Of a DNA stretch of 64,000 bases, positions 10,629 to 23,738 are shown in pieces. Below the pieces are notes generated by a model. It had not been told where the DNA came from, ran no database searches, and saw only the letters and a list, made by a program, of their open reading frames with translations. This DNA comes from Henckelia pumila (lineage: Eukaryota > Streptophyta > Magnoliopsida > Lamiales > Gesneriaceae), in contig NC_133120.1 in the NCBI RefSeq assembly GCF_033568475.1, positions 96,924,151 to 96,988,150 on the forward strand. Reading direction: 5' to 3'. A program made the translations under genes and the position numbers. The stretch's first letter is position 1. Each line of letters begins with the position of its first letter.

Positions 10629-13600
10629 ATGAGGCATAGGCTGTGTTTGAAGATTCGGATGTGGGTGGTTGTTTGTTTGTTGTTTTATTTTGCAGCGCCT
10701 TTGGTTTGTGGATACACCGACCCTCTTGATTGTATGCTCAGAAAATCTGTTCTTTTCTTTTTTTGGTTCAGTGTTCCAATTTTGATTTTCGCTACGCACT
10801 TTGTATCCACAGTCTATGCTGTAACGAGATTATATGCTTCTTTGGGCGTGCCAACTCCTGAACTGATCATCGTTCGATTAGACCCGTGCGGGCTTCCGAG
10901 TTGGGAAGGATTGGAGTGTGAAAATGGAAACATAATTGGGATGTAAGATTTCGTTTTATATTTAAATTTTTATGCTTGTGTATGATGTGGAACTGATTTG
11001 TGGATTGACTTTTGTACTCTCTGATTGATAGAACACTAAGTGGTGCGAATTTGGGAGGTAAACTCGATGATGATTTGGGGTTTTTTAACTCAATTAGACT
11101 ACTGTGAGTTCATTTCCACTGGTTATTTCTTTTATTGCCTTATTCTTTGACCCGTTCTTTTGCCTTTACTTGCGAAGTCGTTGAAAGGAAATTCCGTTCT
11201 TTCACTTCATTGAACGGGCCATTATTGGTTATATGGAACCTCATGAAAGAATTTGTTCTTTCTCAAAAGCAGAGATCTAAGCAACAACCACATTGGAGGA
11301 AGTATACCAACTGATTTGCCCATCACTCTTAGAACCTTGTATGTTTCTTATCTCAAGTTTTTAACATTATGGATAAACTTTTGCCGATACTCTATTCTGA
11401 AACTCCTCATCTTCCCTCCCTAAAACCACAAACACTAGTAATCTTTCAGGTAATCAATTGGTTGGAACAATTCCGGATACTCTATCCTCGCTAAGCGAAT
11501 TGACAAATTTGTAAGTTTTATTCCATAAAACTGTTGGTGAATGGTGGATTTTTACTTATTGTTAAGCTTTCAAAATTCTCAGTTCTCTAAGCGACAATCA
11601 TTTGACTGGACCGATTCCAGATGTCTTTCAACAGCTCGATGGATTGGTTAACTTGTGAGTTCTCTGTATTAATGGACGTGGCAGATCCCACAAAATCTTC
11701 GAAGTCTATTTTTTTTTTTTTTTTACGTAATTCACTATGACGATGCAGGGATGTATCAGGAAATGGTCTCACAAATGAATTGCCTTACTCGATGGGAAAT
11801 TTATCATCTCTTACCACACTGTGAGCAATTGCCTTGTGTTTGTTGAAAATTAGGCTACTTTCATTTTCCAACATTATCATCCCTTGTAATGAGCAATTGC
11901 ATTTAGCTTACTTTTCTGCGGAAAAACCATAAATTTGCACAATCTGTAGAATTGCTCCTCCAACCTTGTGGTGAATTCAATTCAATTTGTGTTACATGCC
12001 TAGTATTTCATTATAATGAAAGTTAAAGTGGCCTATTGTGAAGCAAAAGATGGGTAATTTATATTTGTTTATGAAATTTCATGTAAAAGTAAATATTTGT
12101 TATTTGTAAGTTGAAATAATATACCATTGAATTTTGTTTTGGCTAAACACATGATACTCGAAAAACATATTACATAAGTGAAGTACAACAATACTTGGCT
12201 GATACATGTATTTGGTTTATTGCAGGCATTTACAAAACAATCAGCTTTCTGGAACACTTGATGTTCTTCAAAATCTTCATCTGAGAGACTTGTATGGTTC
12301 TTGGATATCTAATAAGCAATCACCTTTCTTTCATAAAGTGTTTATCTCTTTACTATTTGGGTTTTCTGATGCTGCTCAGGAACGTAGAAAATAATATGTT
12401 CTCTGGAACTATCCCTGAGAAATTGCTGACCATTCCCAATTTCAGGTAAAAGTAAAACTCTATATAAAATTCTTCTTTATTTAACTATTTCCTCTCTCTT
12501 GGATAATGAACCTCTAAATCTGTTACTGTAATCTTATTGCAAACCTTCAAAAAAATTTAAAACTTATTTCACATCTCATTTCGTGGTGCAGAAGAGATGG
12601 AAACCCTTTTGACACCACTATCTTACCATCTCCACCAGCCTCCCCTCCCTCATCATATTCCGATGTACTCTCTCCTCCTTCAGCTCCTGGAACTAAAGCA
12701 GATGGGCCATCAGCATCTCAGTTACTCGGGTCTAGAAGGAAAGAGAAGAAGAGTGGCATTACTTGGATTGGTATTGCAGGGTTGCTTGTGACTGCAATAC
12801 TTGCCTCAGTGTTATGTCTGTTTATGTCTCGTCGTTGTAGACGAAGATTGAGTGAAAAAAATTCCAACAGGCGCAGTACGGGAATGGGCAATGTTCTCAT
12901 GGGTACTCACACACAGGAGAAGTCTTTGAGAAAGCCTCTTAACGAAGTTCAGAAAGGTGATTCATTTTCTTAATGTTGTTTCATTCACGTCCCATTCCAC
13001 AATCCATACAAGCAAGACTGTTTATAATGCCATTTTATTAAGAATTATTTTGCATCTATTTCCAATTCACAAAAATAATTAACCCATCCTATTAGAAGAT
13101 GCTTTAAAATAGTGTTGCAAAGCCATGACACTTGTTTCATGATTCGAAATGGGATGGTGTATCAAGATTTTTGTTCTTTTCATTTTAGGATTATCGTTTC
13201 CTGTTTCACCTTAGTAACTTTAATATGCACAGTGGCAAAGGAAGTGGTTTCGCATCCAATTGTTGAAGATACTCTTAGAAATGACGTTGTCATGAAGCAA
13301 GGAATGGATCATAACACAAGTACCACAAGATTGGATGAGAAAGGGCTTTCCCTTGAGGCCCCTCCCATGGCATCCATTCCTTCTGAAAGGATTGTTGCAG
13401 ATCCAATAATTACTCATTTAACCCCTAGAGAAAATGCTTCTGAGATTATAGACTTTTCCAAGTTATTCACAGTAGCATCTCTTCAACAGTACACTACTAG
13501 CTTTGCTCCAGAAAGTCTTATCGGGGAAGGCACGCTGGGCTCGGTTTACAGAGCCCAGCTTCCTGATGGAAAGGTAAATAGTTTGGATTTAGTGGACATC

Positions 13601-15767
13601 TTGCTAAATGAGAAGGTTCTTGTGCCTGTTGTGAATAAAATGATAGTTATTTATTTATTTTTTTTAAATTTTATGTAAAGATTAAAAATGCTACTTTGCG
13701 TTTTAACAAGAAACAAAACATTGTGAGAATATTACCATGTTGAAAAGATCTTGATATGTCATGCTGTAGGTGTTCTCCATTGACTTCATCTTGATATAGT
13801 TTGTGAAATCCAACAAAAAGGACTGCATCGTGACCATGGCCCCCACCAATCCAACTCAATACGTTGGTGGTGCGTGTGTAGGCTGGGGGGAGGGGGAGCT
13901 GCAGAGCACCTGATATACTAACATCTGTTTTAATTGTACCTTAACATAATCTAATTTCTTGGTGGAGCTGTTGTTTTCACCTCTTGTTTCTACAAAGGGA
14001 TAGTACTTCTTTATTGTCCCTTAAATTTTCGTTTCTTGTTCCTAACGTGTTCTGGATAGTAACATGGTCAGTAAAATGTCTTTTCACGAGGTCACTCGTC
14101 TGATTCTCCAGGTTCTAGTGGTCAAGAAACTAGACAAAGCTGCTACAGGGAGACTGAATGATCGGCAATTCCTCGAGCTGGTGTCAAGCATCTCCAAACT
14201 TCACCATGCAAATATAGTTGAGCTTGTAGGTTACTGCCTTGAGCATGGACAACGGCTTCTTGTCTACAATTATTGCAGTGATGGTATGCTTAATGAGGCA
14301 CTATCATTGGATGATGAGATCAATAAGAAGCTTTCGTGGAATGCTCGCATGCATTTGGCACTTCAAGCTGCAAAAGCCCTTGAGTAAGTTTCAGGGCAAA
14401 TCATATCAGCAGCTCCTGTAGAAATAAAAAAAATGCAAAAAACCTCGTGTGTATAATTAATTGCATTTTTAAACATAGTGTTTTTGAATAACCAGTCTAA
14501 AACCCCTTACGAATGGGGTAAATGTGCTTGAGATTTTTTTGTTTAAAAAAAAATAAAAAATTACACAAGGGTTGAAAGAGATTGATTTTTAAAAAATGGA
14601 GGATGTGGTAGCTTATTAATATTTTTAGGGGGTTTTATACTCTTTTAAACTTTTCACTGGGGCCTGATGCATTTAGTCCCGTAAGTTTCATCGAGAAAGT
14701 CACTAAAAAAATGAAAAGGAGCGATTTTGAGAAGTTTGAAGTTTATAGTTTGATAAATGCTAGAAGCCTCCGGAGCGCTGAACCTTTCTGGCCATTTCTT
14801 GAACTGCTAATTTTAAGGTCTCATTCCCCTTGTTTTTTTGGGAAGATATTTGCACGAGGTGTGTCAACCACCAATTGTTCACGGGAACTTTACATCTGCT
14901 AATGTGTTGCTCGATGATGATCTTTCCATACGAGTTTCTGACTGTGGTTTGGCTCCATTGCTACCATCCAACTTTTTCACTCAGGTATATACTCTATTTA
15001 GACACTTATAATCTTATAGTTTGTGAAAATTGGATATGCACAGAAAAAGAAAAGGTGAATCTGAATAATCACCTTCAAATATCAAGGTTGGAATTGCACT
15101 GACTCGTAACTTTGATAAATATTTTGATTAGTTGCAAGGTTCGGGTTATGGGGCACCAGAACTTGAGTTGGGAAACTATTCTTGGCAGAGTGACGTGTAC
15201 AGCTTTGGTGTTGTAATGTTAGAGCTTCTTTCCGGGCGAAAAGCTAATGACAAGTTAGTAGATCTTTTGCCAGAACACAATTCAAAAGACGTAAATGTGG
15301 ATGTTTGAAAAGTCTAACATGTACTCTCAAAAACAGGTCGCGTCCACGAGGAGAGCAATATTTGGTTAGATGGGCATTTTCACAGCTTCATGATATAGAT
15401 GCATTATCAAGAATGGTTGATCCTTCTTTAGCTGGTGCTTATCTGACCAAGTCTCTATCTCGGCTTGCTGATATAGTATCTCTGTGTATTCAGGTGACTC
15501 GATTCTTTATCCTTACCCAACTTTTATCAAACATGTTGTCAATTGAACGGCCTGTTAAATTTATTCAAAGGTTATCTTCCCTAATCCCGGTATAGATATG
15601 GACATGGACATCTGATGCATTTAATCTTTGAATTGTTAAAATAAAAGAGAAACCGTATGTTTTTAAATCCTCTGTTTCTTTCTGCTGCACAGCCTCAACC
15701 AGAATTCAGGCCACCGATGTCTGAGATTGTACAGAAGCTCTTGCACATGATACAGAGAGATCTCTGA
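10629..15767 (+). CDS. SUB: STRUBBELIG-type LRR receptor-like atypical kinase
   Basis: Sixteen exons: 10629-10731, 10813-10942, 11032-11103, 11273-11338, 11439-11510, 11583-11654, 11749-11820, 12226-12291, 12380-12445, 12592-12956, 13233-13573, 14112-14383, 14846-14984, 15132-15253, 15337-15493, 15693-15767; 729 residues. Order: signal peptide (1-28), SUB-type N-terminal domain with DPCG, LRRs each on a 66- or 72-nt exon (about 78-239), Pro/Ser-rich stalk, membrane helix (about 297-318), basic juxtamembrane region, kinase domain (about 440-720). The glycine loop [12 protein letters not shown] and VVKK lysine are present, but HRD is replaced by HGN and DFG by DCG. That matches the kinase-defective SUB/SRF class, which signals in tissue morphogenesis at the plasma membrane. 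[11 protein letters not shown] and the ending LLHMIQRDL resemble SUB itself more than SRF3-8. Member identity within the family is inferred. Confidence 0.9.
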
Positions 15768-16762
15768 GGGCACGTCTAGATCAAGTCTTTAGCTCTTCTT
15801 TCAACCATGAGATGATTGATATGGGTCTAGTCTCTAGTTTTCCTTTTTTTTTAAAAATAAAAAATCGTATGACTGTGGGGATCCACAGTCGTTCTACGTT
15901 GCGTTCGGGATAAACTCCCGGACTAATGTAATAGCCCGCAAACAATCCTAGTTTGTGGGTGTGACGGATTTGGTTACTTTTTTAATTTTTTATTTTATAA
16001 TAGTCTTTGGCTTGTGTTTTATAATTATGTTAGGAAGTATAATGAATTGAAGCTATTTGCATATTGTTTACATTTTTATATTTGATTTGAGTAGCAGTTG
16101 AAATTTTAGTTGGTTCGGACTTTGGAACTTGCGTTCAAGCTTGAAAAGTAACTTTAATTTGGTTTGAGTCGACGGCTTGACACAATATGCAGATGCCTCG
16201 TGTGTGCTCTGGCTATAGCCGTCATTATTCATTTATTCTTCTTTTCTTTCAACCACCTCTATTCTTTTTTTTTTTTCTTTTTTTTTTTTATAAAGAAAAT
16301 CAATGCATTACTACAGCAGGTCTTGATTCACAATATTATTGACACAAGATAGAATTTTTCCAAACGTTGTTTTACATTTGGTGAAATCACAAAAACTTCA
16401 AAGACAAAGGGATGAGACACTCGGTTCGCGATCTCTTTTCGCAATCTCTTCGTATGTTGAACGGAAATTAAAGTAGCCGATTCCAGTAATGCTTGAATCT
16501 TCATCTATCACTCCATTTGTATCCAAATCCTCGACTGCACCATTGATGGTTTCGATGAAAATTGTAAAGAATGTGAAAAAGCACAATATCATTTAAGTCT
16601 CAAGCGAAATTCCATATCATGTCTAATGGTCAAAATTAAGCAAATATGAATTCATAGGTGAATTCAATTGCAATGTTTGTATAACTACTACCAAAGAAAA
16701 ATAATTTAATGAGACTTTGATAAATTCCTCAATTACAATGTTGTTTGTATTATTTTGTCTCT
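15768..16762. other. 3' UTR and spacer with an unidentified minus-strand ORF
   Basis: 15768-16150 is the likely 3' UTR of the receptor gene. 16592-16398 on the minus strand is open for 64 codons, with an amphipathic-looking stretch containing DLDTNGVIDED and GYFNFRSTYEEIAKRD. This reads like protein rather than random AT DNA, but I do not recognise it and no flanking exons are evident. It may be a relic of a captured or decayed exon. Confidence 0.3.
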
Positions 16763-16877
16763 GATGACGTGTAGTTCATTTGGCATAAAGATCCCAAATG
16801 TGGGATAAATTCTCGAGTTCGAGACTCAATTATGACAAAAAAAAATCTCCTCCCTCGACTCCAAAAAAAAAAAAAAA
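16763..16877 (+). mobile_element. tRNA-derived SINE
   Basis: A box-A-like TAGTTCATTTGG and a box-B-like AGTTCGAGACT are spaced as in a tRNA-type RNA polymerase III promoter. An A-rich stretch and a 15-base terminal A run follow. The 115-bp body is flanked by a 13-bp imperfect target duplication: ttattttgtctct at 16750-16762 and ttactttgtcgct at 16878-16890, two mismatches. Short for a plant SINE but otherwise typical. Confidence 0.75.
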
Positions 16878-17150
16878 TTACTTTGTCGCTAACAGTGGTG
16901 AGTAGTTTTTTTAAAATTATTCGTGTGGATTGATTGAACTAAATTTGCCCAATGATATTAAATTTATTTATTTAAGTTGGAGACGTAAACGGATCGGAAA
17001 TGGTGCTAGGATCCTGTCCATGTTGCTTTGAGGACATGGTGCTCGAAGGACAATCGTACGACTCAGATCTTTATAAATTTTGAAAATATTATTGTTCGAG
17101 GACATCAACTTTCTTATCCATTTTACCCTCTTTTCATATTTTTTTCTTAA

Positions 17151-20134
17151 CTAGTAAAAAGCACGTGCGACGCACGTGAGTACACATAATTTATTTATAA
17201 TTTGTGAGTCATATAATTTTGTCATTTTATTTATAATTTGAACATTTTGCTTTTGGTAGAAAATTACATTTTACATTGCTCATGAATTCAAAAATATTTA
17301 TTTTAACCAATAAAAAATGAGTAATATTAAGTTTATATAATTATTAAGTTTGTATAATTATTATTTAACATTTTGTCTTCATATCTATCTATACAAAAAT
17401 TTCAAAGTTCCAAAAAATATTTTTTAATTCTATTTTTTTAAAAATTATTATCGGAAGTTTTAATTTTTTGTTTTTATATTTTGAAATTATTTACAAAAAA
17501 ATTTCTTTTAACTGTTTTGTTTGAAAAAATACTCGTTATATTGTTCATAGATATGAAAAATATTTATTTTTAGCCAATTAAAAAATGAGTAATCAGACTG
17601 ATATATAATTATTAAGTTTGTTATTTGTATAACCTCTTCATATCTATACAAAAATATATAAGACTCATAAATATATATCCGTCTTTAATATAACATGTTT
17701 TTAAAATTACTATGACAAATTTTAATTTTTTGTTTTTCTCTTTTCAAAACTGATTTCCTTACAAAATTATTTCCTTTTATTTTAGTTATTTAATTAATTA
17801 ATTAAATGAAAACAAATCCCACCCATTTTGTTTTTCTCTTTCCAAAACTGATTTCGTTACAAAACTATTTCCTTTTATTTTATTTATTTAATCAATTAAT
17901 TAAATGAAAAAAATCCCACCCAAATTAGAGCATGAAATTATTAAAAATTATTTTAGGCTTATTATATTGTAACATTTTTTGATTCATTTATTTTAATCAA
18001 CCAACTATTACTCAGTAATGAATGCATTTAGTTAATGTGTAATAATTAACAAGCCATGTATTTTGTATTTATTTATATAAAAAATTATACATTTACTTTT
18101 ATATCCTAGCTAATAATTGATTTTTACATTTATATCCTTATTATATTCACTTTTATATAAAATTGTGTAGAATAAAAGGGCAAAATTGTAAATTCACAAT
18201 TGTAAAACTTTGTTCTTTTATTCACATATAATTATTAAGTTTGCATAATTATTCTTTAACATTTTGTTCTTCATATCTATCTATACAAAAATATCAAGGC
18301 CTCAAAAAAATATATTTTTTAATTTTTTTTTTAAATTACTATGGGAAGTTTTAACTTTTTGTTATTATCTTAGAAAATTTTGTCATTTCATTCATAATTT
18401 GAACATTTTGCTTTTGGTAGAAAATTACATTTTACATTGCTCATGAATTCAAAAATATTTATTTTAACCAATAAAAAGTGAGTAATATTAAGTTTATATA
18501 ATTATTAAGTTTGTATAATTATTACTTAACATTTTGTCTTTACATCTATCTATACAAAAATTTTAAAGTTTCAAAAAATATTTTTTAATTCTATTTTTTA
18601 AAAAATTATTATCGGAAGTTTTAATTTTTTGTTTTTATATTTTGAAATTATTTACAAAAATATTTCTTTTAACTGTTTTGTTTGAAAAAATACTCGTTAT
18701 ATTGTTCATAGATATGAAAAATATTTATTTTTAGTCAATTAAAAAATAAGTAATCAGACTGATATATAATTATTAAATTTGTTATTTGTATAACCTCTTC
18801 ATATCTATACAAAAATATATAAGACTCATAAATATATAATCGTTTATAATTTTTAATTATAACATATTTTTAAAATTATTATGACAAGTTTTATTTTTTT
18901 GTTTTTCTCTTTTCAAAACTGATTTCTTTACAAAATTATTTTCTTTTATTTTAGTTATTTAATTAATTAAATAAATAAAAACAAATCCCACCCATTTTGT
19001 TTTTCTCTTTCCAAAACTGATTTCGTCACAAAAATATTTTCTTTTATTTTATTTATTTAATCAATTAATTAAATGAAAAAAATCCCACCCAAATTAGAGC
19101 ATGAAATTATTAAAAATTATTTTAGGCTTATTATATTGTAACATCTTTTTGATTCATTTATTTTAATCAACCAACTATTACTCAGTAATGAATGCATTTA
19201 GTTAATGTGTAATAATTAACAAGCCATGTTTTTTGTATTTATTTATATAAAAATTTATACATTTACTTTTATGTCTTAGCTAATAATTGATTTTTACATT
19301 TATATCCTTATTTGTATTCACTTTTACATAAAATTGTATAGAATAAAAGGGCAAAGTTGTAAATTCACAATTGTAAAACTTTGCCCTTTTATTCACCTCT
19401 TCATATCTATACAAAAATATATAAGACTCATAAATATATAACCGTCTTTAATTTTTAATTATAACATGTTTTTAAAATTATTATGACAAGTTTTAATTTT
19501 TTGTTTTCTCTTTTCAAAACTGATTTCTTTACAAAATTATTTCCTTTTATTTTACTTATTTAATTAATTAATTAAATGAAAACAAATCCCACCCATTTTG
19601 TTTTTCTCTTTCCAAAACTGATTTCATAACAAAAATATTTTCTTTTATTTTATTTATTTAATCAATTAATTAAATGAAAAAAATCCCACCCAAATTATAA
19701 CATGAAATTTTTAAAAATTATTTTAGGCTTATTATATTGTAACATCTTTTTGATTCATTTATTTTAATCAATCAATTATTACTCAGTAATGAATGCCTTT
19801 AGTTAATGTGTAATAATTAACAAGCCATATATTTTGTATTTATTTATATAAAAATTTATACATTTACTTTTATGTCCTAACTAATAATTGATTTTTACAT
19901 TTATATCCTTATTTATATTCACTTTTACATAAAATTATGTAGAATAAAAGGGGAAAGTTGTAAATTCACAATTGTAAAACTTTGCCCTTTTATTCACACT
20001 TTTAGATAGGTAATAGATTTATATTCACTTTTACATAAAATTGTGTAGAATAAAAGGACAAAGTTGTAAATTCACAATTGTAAAATTTTGACCTTTTATT
20101 CACACTTTTAGATAGGTAATAGATAGATAATAGA
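17151..20134 (-). mobile_element. Non-autonomous Helitron with internal tandem amplification
   Basis: On the minus strand the 3' end is a perfect hairpin CACGTGCG-t-CGCACGTG (17163-17179), then CTTTTTA, CTAG and host T, which is the Helitron 3' signature. The likely 5' end is TC within 'atctattatctatctatt', placed at about 20134 but fixed only by pattern. No Rep/helicase ORF exists. Inside, a segment of about 1.16 kb is present twice (homologous points 17241/18412 and 17633/18794). A 0.6-kb part is present again (19396) and a 0.1-kb part once more (about 20030-20110). Each copy contains an inverted repeat near 'aataaaagggcaaagtt' (about 18170, 19342, 19942, 20048). It looks long inactive. Confidence 0.7.
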
Positions 20135-20229
20135 TAATATATAATTCTTACACATCAATCTTTACTCTCACAACATTTTAATTACTCAGTCATGATCCCC
20201 GATCCATAACCTCCCCACTATCCTACTAA

Positions 20230-22893
20230 TGAAACAACCCTAACTCTATAATTATTAAATAAATAAATATGCGAATATTTTTTTTATATATATATATACT
20301 TACTAATTAAAATATGTACATATATGCCCATACATATATGCACAGAATAAAAAGATTTAAAATAAATAAATAAATAAATAACTTAAATAAAAATTGCATT
20401 CTTTAAATAAAATAAATATCTGAGTCAAACATTTAATTAAAAATACTGCATAAGAAAAATGATTAAAGTTTGCATGCACTGACAATATTCAATAAAATAT
20501 TCAAAACTCACAACCACTGAAAAAAATAATATAAAATGTGTAACGCGCTGACATAATCAAAAACATGCAATGTGACTCAGACATCTATCACGGTCACGGG
20601 GTCACTGCATGTCCGCTCATATGTCCTCGCCGCCGGTAGGAGCTACATCCTCCTCTACGAACTCACCTGCACCATACCAGTGTAGTGAGCCTAGAGGCCC
20701 AACATGCTAACATAACAAGTGTTTAAAATAATTTAAAACAATTAAATACTAATACATACATATACATGAATGAGCATGCTTAAGAATATCATGGCATAAA
20801 CATAACTTAAATTAACTTAAATAACATAGACATACATAATACATAACATTGTTGAGCAAGGTAATTTTCTAACATCGCATGGTTGTATCCGTAGTGTAAC
20901 CTTAAATCATACATTAAATACTGATCAGCGTGGAAACCAACGTACGTGGCGGTGACGAATCACCTCTTAAATTGGCAGTAAACTGCCCTTCAATAGTTCA
21001 CATATGGGGACGAATCCCCCTTAAATTGTCACACTACTTCAACTTCCAACATAAAATATTTTATTATTGCTCAACCTTAACATTTAATTATGCATAAAAT
21101 TATTTCATGAATGCATGTACTTAATTAAAATGTGTGTCCTTCATATATATTTAATTTAATTTCTTACTAACATATAAATATTAAAATAACTTCAATGCAT
21201 AAAAATAATTAAATATATAATCAGGACACATGCAAATTTCTCATGGATTGTCCTGGACTGCTGGCCCTAACACTCAAGCCCATTTACTTAAATCTGGCCC
21301 ATTAACATACTTAAGCCCAATAACATTGTTCTAAGCCCAATTAAAATAATTTAAAGCCCATAAAACATTCTAGGCCCAATAACAACTTAAACTGGCCCAA
21401 TGGGCCCAAAAACCCAAAGACTGGCCCAATAACTTTTATGGGCTCAAAAGCCCATAAAATTAATGGACTAACTTAATTAAAATTTTAAAAACCCAAATAA
21501 AATTATTTGGGAGTCCAAATAATTTTATTTCTAATTAATTGGCCCAAAAACCCATTAATTCATAAAATATTTTAAAAATAAAAAGACTCGAGCCCGGCCC
21601 ACCAAACCCAGACCCGAACCCACTTAACCCGACCCACTACCCTACTGACCCGACCCGGACCACACCTAAAACCCTAAACCCGATCCCCCCTACCCGATCT
21701 TCCCTCGGCCGTGAGCAGCAGGCCTTCATGACCTGCTGCCGGCCAGCTCCGGCCACCCCTGGCCGGAGCGCCGCCGCCCAGACGTAGCCCACGTCTGGGC
21801 GGTGCTAACCTGCCATGGCTCAGCCCGAGCCACGGTCCCTACCTCCAGCCCGAAGACTTCTTCCATGGAACCCTAAACTGTACCCCCTTGGACCATCATC
21901 GCATCAGTTGGCTTCCTGGGCTCGTTTGGCTCGAACCACTCGAGCCACTCGAGTCCAGACCACCCCTACACGACCTCAAGACCCCTGGCCAGCAGCTGAA
22001 CACCCCCATGGCACCCAAAACGTGAGCATGATACACAAAAGCATGAACAAGGCGCATACATTCATCCAAGTTCGATTCTTTTCTGAAAAATTCTAAAAAA
22101 AAATTGATGCTCATGCACACACACACACATAACACTGATATAGTACAAAAATAAAAATAAAAAAAAAAAGAAGAATCATGCCTTTCACCGGAAATGAAGA
22201 GAAAAACGAGCGTGAGACGATTCCGGGACGACGGGACGGCGACAACCGACTTGGACCTTCAAAACCGAGGCTATGGTGACTTCTTTTGGGTCTGCTCGAT
22301 GAAGAAGATGATGGAGAAGGGGGTGTGGCGGCTAGGTTGAAGGGAGAGAGATTGAGCGTGAGTAGGGGGGTTTTGGCCGATGGATTGGGTAGTCTAGGAT
22401 ATTAATTTTTTGAAAAATATAATCTAGGAGATAATAGTATAATTAAAAAGGTTTCCTAAGTTTTTAAAATATAGATAACTTAAATAATATAACACAAATC
22501 CCGAAATTACAAATTTAGGGAATCTTAAAAATAATTAACATTAAAATGGCTAAATTTGGATAAAAATGGACTTCTAAAATTATATAAAATTAAATACTAA
22601 AAATATTGAGGAAATAAAACTAAAAATAATATTTTAGGGCTCTAAAAAGGCTCGTGAAATTAATTGGCTAGAAAGTTGTCATCTCGTCCGTCCACGGTCC
22701 CGTCTACGCGATAAAATAATTAAAATACTAAAAATCATAAAAATCACTAATTATGGGTTAAATGCTTAAAAAAATAAATTAAATCATGCGTAAATAATTC
22801 ACATAATTATTTAACCAATAAATCTAAAATTTAAATAATTAAATATCCTAATTATGCATGCGGATTTACGTATTTAAAATACCGGGTATTACA
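20230..22893 (-). repeat. Solo LTR, Ty3/gypsy Tekay/Del-like (fossil)
   Basis: On the minus strand it starts TGTAATACCCGGTATTTT and ends GGGTTGTTTCA, the termini typical of Tekay/Del chromovirus LTRs. The 2,664-bp unit is bounded by a perfect 5-bp target duplication, actaa, at 20225-20229 and 22894-22898. No internal domain or second LTR is present, so it is a solo LTR left by recombination. Its centre is unusually GC-rich (about 21590-22010) and has many 'ggccca' motifs. The open frames inside are not genes. Confidence 0.85.
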
Positions 22894-22898
22894 ACTAA

Positions 22899-23738
22899 AT
22901 TCCCCACTTATTTCATGTTTAAAAATAAGTTTTATTTTACACAAGGCACACGCATTTTTACTAGTCATAATAATTTTTTTTCTTGAAATTGAACAAATCA
23001 ATTTCATTAATAATAAATTCCCAAAAATTTAAAATTAATAAACTAAATTGTTAATACGAGATTTGTGACAACATATTGTTGTGGTTGTTCTGCTCCAACT
23101 CCGGCGCCTGTTGTTTCTTTCGCTACCCATCGGCGCTGGGTGATACGCATATCACACTCTCAAGGCCAGGTATGCTCGGGCTCATCCTTATGCTTTGTAG
23201 GGCAATGTTCTGTTTCCAAGTAAACTGATTTCACGGGTTGAGGTTTTTCCTTTCTTCTTCTTCTTCTTTTTTTTTTTTTTTTTTTTGAAAAAAAAGTAGG
23301 CATCCGATTGTAGAAGGAATCAAGATTTAACTTTTTTTTAAGTTAGCACCTTGTTTCTGTATCTATTCATTGCAATTGACTAGCGTGAGTTTATGATGTT
23401 GTCTATGTTTGCGACATCAGTAGTAAGAACTATGGTTCTGAAGTTTTTAAAATTTTGAGAGGTTTGCTGTTGGTTAAATTCCCGGTAAATCACTTGTCCA
23501 ACGAGATTGTAACGAGTTCTGTGATCTTTATGTCAAATTCTCTAGCTGGGTTTGATTTTATAGTTCTAAGGGAATTTCTTTCACGAATTGGTTTCTGTTT
23601 TCATCGAAGATGAATTGCTTCATGTTGAGGATGTTTCCTTTTAAAATTTATGTTTGAATTACGATGATGACAGGTTGAGAGCACAAGATTTGAGTGTTTT
23701 CTTTTCTCGCAATAAAATCGTGAGAAGACACTTTTATT
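22899..23738. other. Promoter and 5' leader of JMJ24
   Basis: The upstream part is AT-rich. Near 23040-23169 a more complex stretch ends in CCAG followed by gtatgc, and an AG acceptor lies at 23673, so a 5' UTR intron of about 504 nt (23170-23673) is likely. This intron is inferred from splice signals only. Confidence 0.5.

Noticed and set aside
21815-22135. Open frames on both strands in GC-rich DNA
   Set aside because: They lie inside the solo LTR, which is non-coding, and show no domain.
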